Shown one piece after another: positions 36,401-48,400 of a stretch of 64,000 bases of DNA. Source of the stretch: Phlebotomus papatasi (lineage: Eukaryota > Arthropoda > Insecta > Diptera > Psychodidae). The position numbers and the translations under genes were made by a program. Under the pieces are notes generated by a model. It was not told the origin of the DNA and made no database searches. It saw nothing but the letters and a program-made list of their open reading frames with translations. Position 1 is the first letter of the stretch, and the number at the start of each line of letters is the position of its first letter. The stretch is taken from the NCBI RefSeq assembly GCF_024763615.1, contig NC_077224.1, forward strand, positions 65,792,712 through 65,856,711. Direction: 5' to 3'.

Positions 36401-39400
36401 TCATAAAAAATAAATGTTAGGCAAATGAAAATGCGTCTCAATGGTCTCAAAATCATTTTACCACTTCTTCATCTCGATACCCAGGAAAAGTGGCAAGGAC
36501 TATAAATTTAGTCACGAATGCGTTTCTCTCTCTCTCTCCATTTCTCTCCCAAGTTATTAGATTAGGAAGAGATTGTACTTAATGTAAATTTACTACTTGA
36601 TTGCTCAAACTCCATCTCACGAAGGTTGTATATACCAAAGAAAAAAAGGACAAAAAAAAACGTCCACCATTTGTGTCTCCAGCCAATTGATAATCCCATT
36701 TGATTGTGAATATTACACAGTGGAAATTGTATTTGAACGAAAAATAAACACAATTTAATAAAAGGCAATTTAAATGTTGGGGTTTATCCTGTGCAAGCCC
36801 GGAACGCAGTTTTAACGAGAAGGATGGTGGTGTGTAAAAAAATTGAAAAATTGAATTTCAATTTTATACAATATTGTCGGCAATCGATGGAAAGGGACAG
36901 GGAAAAACACCATGCAATGAATTTTCTGCTAAATTTATCATAATTGCTCAGATACACAAAATTTATGGGACTTATTCAATTGGCAATGTTGGAAAAAAAT
37001 ATGGGCAAATCAAATATTATGTTTCATCAAATTTTTAAGCATTTCACAAAAAAAAATACGACCAGTAAAAAGGTTATCAAGGGAAATATCAATATTTTAT
37101 TTGTTGTTTAATAAAAAACATGGCAATCATCTTAAACTTGAATTTTAAATTAGAAATTGTATTCTATTTCTATACGATATAACAGGGACATAATTATTTG
37201 CCACAGTATACTTTGAGTAGAATATCTTCAAATCCTTCCTCTTAAATTTTTCACTTTTGGTTTTTTTTACAATAAAAAAAGCAATGAAAAATGTAAAGTA
37301 AAAAGCTGTTTCACTGAAAATAAACTTGTGGCTAGAGTTATGTTCCTGTAAGTTCAAATGAGCGATATGATAAATTATTATAAACAGAATTGATTTATAA
37401 ATTAATGAAATTATTGATAAATTTATTTATTAATTCGGCATCAATATTATTAATTTATTATTCATATCTATGACAATTTCATTTCAACCCTTTGTGGAAG
37501 AATAGACTATCAATCAGAAAGAAAATATTTTTTGATACTTATAATTTTTCAAACCGAAGAAACTAACTGAATTTATTTTTTTATTGCTGATTTGTTTTTT
37601 GCCTCTAGAAGAAATTTGAGTATTTTTTTCCTGAGAATGACCAACGTCTTCAATGGATTAAAAGTTAAAATTTCTAGTATTTTTATTAAAAAGAAAACTA
37701 TGTTTTCGTTTTTTTTTACAATGCTATTGCAATTTTCGATTTTTCCGCAATAATAAATTTATCTTTCCTTTCAAGTGAATTTTCTATAATTTCAGGAAAT
37801 ATGGCAGTACTTCTTAAAATATTCTCAAACAATAACCTTAATGCTATTTATTAAATATTTTGAAATAAAAAACATACAATTCTTACCTTTATGCATTTGA
37901 TTTTCATGTTTTCGGCATTTAGCACGACGGTTTTGAAACCACACCTAAAAGAAACATCGAAGCCGGAAAATTCATTAGTTTAATTCTTATGACACTTTCT
38001 AAAACAAAAAAGCAATAAATAACACTTTTTTACGTAAAATTCTTCATAAATGTTTGTAAATTCCTGCACAGAAAAAAATATTTTCTAAAATTGTTCCTAA
38101 ATGTTTATGAATTCTTGCTAAGAACTTACGAAGTAATTTACACTAACTTCGCAAAAGCTTTTTACATTTTCACAAAAATTGTTCGTAACTTGAGCACTTG
38201 ACGAGCATTTTTCATTACTTTACAAACATATAAGGTAAAGTACCCTTACTCGACCGGGTTCCTCTATTCGACAGGTGGGTCAATTTTTGAATATTTGATG
38301 GTGAATTTCATCAATTTCTATGAATTTGTCACTGATTCGTATTATTTAAAGAATAATTGACCTATTAATGTTAGATCATACACAAAATATTATAGCAAAT
38401 ATAATTAAATTGAATAAATAAATCTACCGGTCAAATAGAGGAACCGGTCGAATACAGGGTACTTTACCTTATTCGTAAATTTCTGTTACTCTTGTAATAT
38501 TTTACGAACAAATGACATTTCTGTGTGTTTTACGAACATTTACAAACATATATTTTATAAAAACAAAAAATTTTTGTCAATTGATCATATTACGAACAAT
38601 GGCCCCAATTTTGAGACCAAAATCAAGATCAAAATTTCAAGCTGTCAAATATTTCCAAAATCAAGATTTCGTATTCTGACGGGAAGTATTTATGGAACTT
38701 AAAATGTCTTAGCTAAGAACCAAGATTTCAAGACTTTTCACACTTTTAGCGAAACGTCACTTCTTACAAATATCTTCATTTCTCTGTTGAATTTGTCGAA
38801 ATTGCGTCATATAAATTAGGAAAATTAACTTTAGGACGTATTAAAGAATAAATGAGAGGCTATAAACGGGAGTACAGGAAGTGCAAACCAAGCTTGTGAC
38901 CTGTGATAAACCAAGAAATGCTTATGCAAGATGTGATATTTTTTCAGGTATCCTCAGGGTGGTGTACTTCGATATGTACATCTAGAAATACGTACCATTT
39001 CGATTAGATTACAAGATTTAATTACAGTATTTTTCGAAGTAATTCTCTTTTTGTACCTTCTCTTATAGAAATATTTCTCATCAATAGTCATTTCCGTATG
39101 AAACTCTTCAAATTGTTAGTATCTTGAAAATTCCAAGCACCTCCGAGAGGTACTTGGAATTATTCAAGAAAACAAGAAATTTGACATCTTGAAATCTTAA
39201 AATATTGGTTCCAGAATTGCTAATCTTGATATCCACACGGGTTGTGTCTTGGGTTTCAAGATTCCAAGCCATTTGACATCTTGATCTTGATTTTTTGATT
39301 TTAGAATATCAAAATCTTGAAATTTTCTTGATCTTGATCTCAGAATTGAGGCCAGTTTGTGACAAGGTACAAACTTTTACGAACTTTTTTGTGAATTAAT

Positions 39401-42400
39401 ACGATTTCCAAGCGTAAGGCCACAGAAGGAATTCACAAACATTTATAAAGAATATTACGAAATATATGTTTCTTCGAAAAAATGATTTACAGATACAGAG
39501 TGATCGAAATAACGAAAATTCTAGCCCTTTACAGATTTTCCTTCACGGTTATAAATAAAATCATATTTACGAAATTCCATGAAAAGAAAAAAAATGAACA
39601 GATTAGTTTTTCGAATAGCAACTACTGATTTTTTACTGCTCGAACTCCACGGAAAGAGCAGTATATAATCCCTCGATTTTTTGATACCCCCTCCCAAATT
39701 TCCGCCTTACACCCCCCGGAGACCACTTTTGTTAACAAATCTCCACGTTTCAGTCGATTTCTGAGAAATGTTGTCACGCTGTTTGTCCGCCTGTCCGTTC
39801 GGCTGTCGCCAGTTCTAGAGGTCAAGCGGTTAGAGATAACGATTTGGGACCTTCGCGGGACCCCCCCATAAGTCGACCCCCATAAGGATCGTTAAAATGG
39901 CCCTCATTTTGCCCCAGCCCTCCCCTCCCCTCGAAAACCATGTTTTTTTAGATTGCTCGAAAACGCGTCGTGCGATTTTTTTTTCATTTTTGAATATGTT
40001 TTAGAGATTACCCAGGCGAACATTTCGCCCTTAGATTAAAATATCGTTAAATCATTCCTAATAACGGTTTTTCCGGAAATTCCTCTATAATGGCTTAGAG
40101 ATCAAACCGTAAGAGATATTGACTTCTGGTCTTTAATGACCCCTCCTTTCCTATTTATATTCTCAAAAGTTGAATTATGTAGGTTTGTTTCCAAGAAGTC
40201 TTTGGATCTGATTTCGATTTCAGTCTAAATATTTTGTCAATTTGTACCTATTATCGTCCTCAAATTTGAGTTTTCATGCTCAAAGTTAAACAAGTTCAGA
40301 GAGTTTATTTCTAAACCGATTTAATAAGGATTGGTTTTATTTAAGAGGCTTGAAGTTCGAATTACAATTGTAATATATTAATTCAGACCAGTAATTGAAC
40401 AAAGTATCAATAAATGGCCTTAAGATGTTAGGTTACAAAGACTAAAAACATGCTAACGTACGTTTTAATGTTTTTTTCAACATAATAAAAAGTTTATTTA
40501 ATTAAAGCTCTTCAACACACAAAGGTACAACATTCAAACTATATTATCTAAAAAATTTTATTAAATAATGTTAAAAATTTAGCTTGTAACTTGATTTTTG
40601 GAGATGTGTTTACAATAAATTTACTTTTCAGTGGACAGATTGAAGATTATAGAGTAGATTAATGTAAAGTAAAAAAAAGGAAATATTTCCTGTTAACGCA
40701 CGAAATAAACTTATTATGAAAGTGGTTGAACAGACTTCTGTTCGCTTGGTACGTAATCCCAAGAAGTTTTGTGTTTGTGCACAGAGAGCGACAATCAGAA
40801 CAAATGATTCACAATCCACAATTTTAACCCAAATAGAGACAGGAAAAAAATCCTGCCTCCACCCAGGCCTGGGTTGGGTGCCTGGGTGGAGGCAGAAATA
40901 AACTTGTACTTGCACGAAGCATTTTTGGAAAAATGAAATTTGGATTTTTGGGAGTGTTTTATACAAAAATTTATAATTAGGCTTTCAATATTCAACTTTG
41001 TAATAAAATTCTTCATTTTTCCAATCCAGAATCAGAACATTTACTGGCTGTAAGTACAGATTTGTTTTTCAAATTTGTCAATTCAAAATTTCCAAAGAGT
41101 TACAAATGAGTCTTAGCAAAATTTTCAGGAAACTTCTTTCTTAATTGTTTTAGCGCTAAACTTAATGGGTCCAACAGTGGAGCACTCTCTTAGATGCAAG
41201 TGTTCCAAGTTCTAATCCTTTTCTTTTGGAATTTAAGATGTTCTAATTGCATTAAGTGAGCTTCACTGTACTTGATTCCCCAAGGCATGGAACTGACCAT
41301 TCCATTCCTGGATAATGCATGTTCTGAGCTTCCCTTGCGGGAAGGCCTAGCTCATCTCTGAAATGTTATTCCGATATTAAGCAGCGTCTCTTTGATTTCT
41401 AGAAGTACAATCTTTCTTCGCCAAAAATCTCTCTTGTAATTTCCAAAACTACTCATCTAGTTCCTGGAGCATGAGGAAATGTCGAATGGTCGAAATGGAA
41501 ATTTATGATTGGACGCTAATAGGGAAAATGAAGATTTGTTGAACATAAGTGTCCACTGAGAGTGTCCATAAGTGGCTCGAATGTGGACATCGGTAGCCAA
41601 TTGTCAATTGCTTTTTGGGGTGACGATCGTGGCGATAAATTCAGTTTTGGGTGACACAGAGTGACGTGATTTATTGCCTTGGCGCCACTTTTGCCTCCAA
41701 ACTGTCTCGTATTTGTCTTTTCCAACGTTGTCTTTGGGAAGACCTTTCTGGGATTTTAAGTTTTTGCAGAAGTTGGTGGTGAGAAATATTGTCACCTCTC
41801 TCTCATTCTAGAGAATATGCCCAAAAAAAAGGAGACACATGGCACTATGTCAACCCTCCTGTTAGAACTTTTCCAAACACCCAAAACGACGATGCAATAA
41901 AAATTTAAAAGCCAACAAAACCCCCAAACAAGATTTCCACTTAACTAAATTAAGATTTGCGCTATCAATCACGACAAGAAGGGCTAACATCCAGAGAGGA
42001 TGGTGTCAAGGAAACCCTTGCGCAACTCTGACTCCGACACCCTCCTCAAGAACAACACAACTTTCAGCCCCTTCTTGTGCTCCCATAAATGAGATTTAAT
42101 CGTTTCGCCGATTGCTCTCAAATAGACATTTATTTCCACTAATTGATTGGATAGATGTTCGCCTGTAATAAATGACGTTGTTCACTTTCTTGGCGCGGGG
42201 AAATCATGATTCAACCATTCTTAACTAAATTTGTGGCTATACCTTTTTGCAAAAAAAAAATAATAATCCAGAGACTCTCATCATTAATCAACTGCCCCAA
42301 AGAAGTTATGATGGAAATTCAATTATTACCTGAACACGAGCCTCACTGAGTCCCAGACGCTGACTCAATTCTTCGCGCATGAAGGCGTCCGGATAGTGCG

Positions 42401-45400
42401 TCTCTTCGAAGAGACGCTCCAGTTCATTGAGCTGTTCCAGCGTGAAATTCGTTCGCGAGCGACGCTGTTTGTTGCTACTTCCAGAACTTGAGGCCACGTT
42501 CGTTGAGCCACCGCTGGCTGGAGGTGTGGGAGATGAACTACCATATCTATTTGTGTCACGATCTCCGGCTGAAGTCTCTTGTTTGTCTGGAAAATTGATT
42601 CAAATGGAAAGAGATAAAGGGATTCCGAAATGCCCTCTTGAATGTAAAATCACTCTGTAAGTACTAAATTCGGCTAAGTTTTAAAAATACAAGAACCTCT
42701 ATCTGAAAGTTTTTCATTTAAAAAGAAGTAATAAGGAAATAACAAGAATTTTTAACTTGGTTCTTTAGTTTTTATCCACTTTAAATTTTGCAATAATTTA
42801 AAAAAAAATCTTTAGAGAAGCTAAATAGGTTTGAGTATGGGTCATACCTAAAAATATATGGAAAGGAGGATTTGTAGGAAGTTGGAATGTAATTACACAA
42901 GTTGGATGTTCTAGTTTATCTTCGATGGAATACAGAATATAGGGCAAACTCCGATTAAATCAAAGTAATATACATAGTGCCAGACTTATCAGACTAATAA
43001 AACACTTCTTTTTATAAATCTTTTTCAGAATAAATCTTTTGCTGGATAGTTCATAACCCCTCTTAGGTTACAATGTTTAAAATTTGCAAAAAATACCACA
43101 TATTTAGAAGTAAAATACAAGAAATAAAATGAAAATTGAAATAAAGAACTTATATTTATAAGTTAATTAAAGAAACTGATAGATATTCAACAAAATAGGA
43201 ATAATAATTAATTAAGAAAAAGAACAACTAATTATAATTATTTAAAAAAAAAAAAGACAAGAAAGTGAATTAAGACTTTCGACGGAATTGTCGTTATTGA
43301 AAATAGAATTTATACTGCTCGAACTCTACAGAGTTGTATATTTCGACCCCTTCCCCTTTAAGGAGTCGAATTGTGGTAGAATTTTGGAAATCTGAAGTTA
43401 CGAGCGAGTTTAGTTACGCTGTTTATCCGTCCGAGCGTTATCACGCCTAGAGCACAACCGTTTAGAAATAGAAACTTCGGACTTTGTGGGGACCCTCCAT
43501 TAGTAGATCTTGAGACCATTAGCATGACCCTATAATTTTCCCACACCAAACCATGTTTTCTGGGACTATTCAAAAACACGTCGTGCTATATTTTTTAAGC
43601 TCAGGATATTTTCCAAATATTACCTTAGGCGAATATTTCGTTCTTAAACGAAAATACCGTTAAATGATTCCTAATAATGATTTATTAAGATCAAAATGTT
43701 TAAGATACTCTAGAGAGCGCAATTCTCAACCGAATTTTGTCACTTTTGGACATGTTGGAAAAGTCTTGGAATTCCTGAAACGCCTGAACCGATTGCAATT
43801 TGTTAAGAATCGTTAACTTGTAACTAATTTATAACCGATTTGGGATTTATAACCGATTGGGTGGTCCGATACTTCAGGATTGAAACGGGATCCAGAAGGC
43901 CTTAAATACTTCTGGTTCATTTAGGAATATAGTCCATTGCAGATTAATGGCACAGCAATTGTGAACTATACCAAATCCTAGAAGCCAAGATTTATAATCG
44001 ATAACTAATTTTTATCCGAAACTCAATTAAATAACTCCTAATTTTATGATTTAAAAGGACATGATCCCAGGCTTTGTCGTTTCCTGGGTTTCCTGCATAT
44101 TTGTCAAGTCTAGAGGTCTAACGATAAGATATCTAGGGTCTCTAAGAGGTCGATCGATGAATTGGTTCCGATGTGCACTTACAGTTTGAACAATCTCTAT
44201 CAACCTATTCTCTTTGGTTTCCCTTTATTAATGATTTTAGTTTTTGCTTGGCGACTTCTCCAATGGTGGGATCTCTTTGGGGCCTTCAGCCTTTTCTCGA
44301 TTGAGCCTTATTGAACTTCCTGTTTACTGTTACAGATTCCCATAGTGTAAGTGGGGAACTTTTAAAATTGTATTTTTTTCTCCAATTTTTAAATGCATCT
44401 GAGCCTCATCACGAAGTAATTTAACTTCACAATCATTTTGTTGAATTAAATTATATCACGACAAGGCTCAATTCCATTTAAAAATACGAGAGAAAGCCCA
44501 ATTTCAAAGGTTCTCCAATTCAAAAGTGCCCCAAAGTCTTCACTTCTCCCTAAATCATTATTAATGATTTTCAGTTTATTCATTCTAATATTTTATTGCC
44601 GATTTTTATTCACAAGAAATAGATCAGTGGTATAGAAAATAATGTATTCGAGCATAAAAATGTGCTCTGTGTATCAAATCTCAATAATTAACTACATCAA
44701 TTTCCGACTCATCAAAAGAATCTCAACAAAAAGGCATCTTCCCCTTGAATAAAAAGCGGAATCGACATTTTTTCAATTGACTTGATGTACAAATTTCTGA
44801 AAAGGTGTGAACCCTTCTTGGGAATTATCCCCTTTGTGTGCCAAATGAACTAAAAAAGGGTGAGTAATTCCGACCCTTTATTTCATGCAAAAGCCACATG
44901 CTGACATTGTCTGTATGTTCCTCATGTTTACGCGGTTGAAAATTCTTCAAGAGAGAGGGTCGACTCGACATTTTACCACTTGCATAGTTTAATAGTCAAG
45001 TGTGTAAAATATATTTTGATTTAGTCCCGAGTAATTTGATTAAGTTGAATCACATTCCCCTGTGTGCAAATTGTCACGGAAAAAGAGATGAGAAGGGTTC
45101 ATAGGGACATTTTACTGAAGAAATATTGATGCAGGGTGAATTGAATGTGATAAGAGGTGGATTTAATATTTCGCCTTTCATCGGGAATATATGTTGGAAA
45201 AACTGTTTTTGTAGAAAGAAAAAGGAAGTAATCAATTAAAATACAAAAAGACGTATTTTAGTGTTATTTATTCTTTTTTTTTAGAATTCTATCTCCCTGA
45301 TAATATTGAATTTGAATGCTCGAAAATTCAATCTAAATCACACACCACAATCACATAAACTTCCAGCAGAAATCCCATGAGAACAACCCTCGGGGGTTTG

Positions 45401-48400
45401 GTCTGACTATACGGAAAATTGTTTGATGAAATATATATCACATCATCATAATTTATGGGTCATGAAAATTTGCAGGAAAAAAATGCAATAAAATCTAACA
45501 TCCACAGAACGGATTTTTGTTTCAATTTTTATTTATTTATTTATTTTAAATTTAAGAATAAAAACTGATATATTGAAAAGTATTGGGAAAATCAATAAAT
45601 ACAACATTTATATGTACGGTGCAATTTATTGAGCAAACTCTAGCGCAATTGTATTTGAGTTTCAATTTGTATCAATTTTCAAAAAAATATTAGAAGATAA
45701 AATCGATTTATTTCATTGGTTTGAACGAACATAGATTTTATTATACGATTTATCGTGATTGAATATAATGCAAAAGCATATACTGAATTTCGTAAAATTT
45801 TCCTGTTGGATTTATGATATTAGTTGTGTTATTGAATTAATTTAAATGTTTAGTTTAGGTTAGCAAATAATTTTCAACAAAATAAAGGCCTAATTAATAC
45901 CACTATTCATCGGTTTTTATATTTTGAAAAAGTATTAATTTGCCAAATTTCTGGGCAATTTTGTTTTTATTTTGAATATTCTGAAGTGAGGAAAAACTCG
46001 CTATACGATAAACAAAAGCAAGATTTACAAAAAAGACATCAATATTTCGGTTCATCTCGTTTTAGAATCATTTGGAAGTGGGATAATTTAATTATATTGT
46101 TTTTTGAAAATGATTTCAGTTATTAGAAATTTTTTTCCTGCTAAACACGTTCCATAATATCGACAGGGGTGATAAATACTTATTTTTAAAGAAAAGGAAT
46201 CTCATTTCAAGTTTTGCTTCAGAACTACCCTACTAGTATTTAAAGCAAAATGCTAAATTCCTCCAATTTTTCAAAAATAATAAAATCGGGTTATTTCGAA
46301 TTATTTCCAATTTTTCAATTTTTAAATTTCCACACTTCACTGTTTCAAATGGTCATAGTGAAAATTAGGACTATACTAAATAGAAGAAAAACAACTAAAA
46401 AGAAAAGCTAGAAGAAAAAGAACAACACTACTTCGTGTTCTAAAACAGTAAAGAAATTTCAAAATTCCAAATTGGAAATGTTTCAAAATAATCCAATTCT
46501 ATCTCATGTAGATTATGGCCTTGCTACGGAAGCCTTAACGTACGCTAAATATAATTCCTGGGTATAATAAAAAAAATTATTTATTTTTTTTTAATTATTA
46601 GATGTGCAAAAACCCAAAAATGTACCTATTTAACCCTTTAACGACGAGACAGTTTTTACGGACTGAAAATCAACAATAAAAATTAAACTGGAAAACATAA
46701 TCAATGATAAGTCTTACATCTAAGCTTGGAAAGTCCAACAGAGTCTGATTCGGTGTATTTTGTGTAGGTATTTTGTGCGTCTATGAACGATAGGGACAAA
46801 AATAGCCCAAAAATTTGAGTAATTTTTTTATAAATACCAATAAATTATATTTTTCGTTTTAATGAAAAATAATTACGTATGAGTATTGTAGTTTTTATTG
46901 CCAAAAGGATTTTGCTTAAAAAATATTAGAAGTATAAAAAATAAATAAAATCAATTATGAATTTGAGAATTTAAAAATTCGACATTTTTGAGCATAAATA
47001 TTTACTACATAGCAAATAGCTAGAGACTTGCAAAAAATATTCTAGATTCTTTCAACCTTCTACTTTATAATTATGTACAGACATGAGAAAAAATTAACTT
47101 TAGGTAGTCAGGAAAAATTATTTTCTTTATAGGACACCGGTGTTCCAATCGTCCTTAAAGGGTTAAACTAAAACAAGAATCTTGGGTTAAATTTTTTTTA
47201 CCTCGTTATAAATTAGGTTAATTCTTGTCATTTTTTAACTCTAATAATGTTTCATAATTTCGAAATGTTACACTCTATAAATTTCAAGACTAAAAGGTTC
47301 TTGCAAAATTGTAAATTATTTCTCTGATTATAATTTATTTTATTTAGAGGAAAGCACGCAACCTTCGGACGCCTCTAGCTTCGGACATTTTTTTTCTATG
47401 TTTTTAATGGATTTCATTCATAACTCTTTTCTGGATATTTAAGGCATTGAACCAGCTATTAAAACACAATATTATAAAGGGCCAAATTAATTTAAAAACA
47501 TATTGAAAAAAATGAATTATTCGAAGCTTGAGTTTTCCGAAGGTAGCGCGCTTCCCCTTATAATGTGATTGTATTATTTTACAATATTTGAAATATGAGT
47601 AATTTACTTCTATTTTTAGTGTGTTTTTTTACTTTTCCGTATTTTTTGAAGTTTCAAATAGATTTCGAATAAGATTCATCTTTAAAAGGACAAAACTGTT
47701 TTAATCAACCTAGTAATCCAGTATCCAGTGAATAATGCTCAAACTTTTCCTCTTAAAAAGTTATTGAAGTGTTATACTTATGCTTAATATATTACCAATG
47801 AATAAAGTAAATGACAAAAATGTTGATAAATCGACGTATTTACCCTGTCTCAATTTTTAAAGACATTTTTTGCTGTTTTCATAAACACTTGTTTCAATTC
47901 AAAGACTAAAAAGGAGACAGACGAGGAATTTAGAAAGTTAGAGGGTTAGATAATTTGTTTTTAGTGTCATATTCTTAGATTTGTGCTGATTACGATCTTG
48001 AACTTAATCTTAAAGTTCAAATTCACGACTTCTGTGTTACAATTTCAAAACAGAAAAATTTAAAAAGACTATTGGATTTAGAATGGTAGAAAAAAAATAA
48101 TCATTAATTTCTTAGAATACAGTGTACTTATCATAATCGAAATCGAAGTTAAACCTATTGTCTGAGGATCGTATAAAGCGGTCTAACGCCTTAGGCACAC
48201 TTACGATTTGAGCAGAGAAACGGCTTTACGTAATTATAATCAAAGTAATGATATGAATAAATTCCCATCAGTTTTCCACTAACAAAAGCGGTCTTCAGAT
48301 TAGAGGTTTAACCCAGTTTCTGAAGGTCTCGATATCCTAAATATCAACCAATTTTATTGTTTTATCAGAATGTAATAGATCAGTTGTCCCTAATAATCCA

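Larger units (their letters stand above)
30727..37886 (-). other. Shox: Shox intron 4 (7.2 kb)
   Basis: Contains MITEs at 31594, 33013, 34511, 34729 and 34898. The stretches 32080-32640 and 35790-36770 are element-free, less AT-rich and of higher complexity; they are the best candidates for intronic enhancers. Confidence 0.6.
38076..39480. mobile_element. MITE family G host with two nested elements
   Basis: Outer sequence is rich in ttacgaacaa/ttgttcgtaa inversions as in 62943-63431. Inserted into it are 38234-38468 and 38601-39353. Confidence 0.6.
37945..42329 (-). other. Shox: Shox intron 3 (4.4 kb)
   Basis: Holds a triply layered MITE nest (38076-39480), a dispersed repeat (39632-40110), a small tandem inversion near 40860 (cctgcctccaccc/gggtggaggcag) and a SINE (41163-41385). 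41440-42290 is element-free and of higher complexity. Confidence 0.6.
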
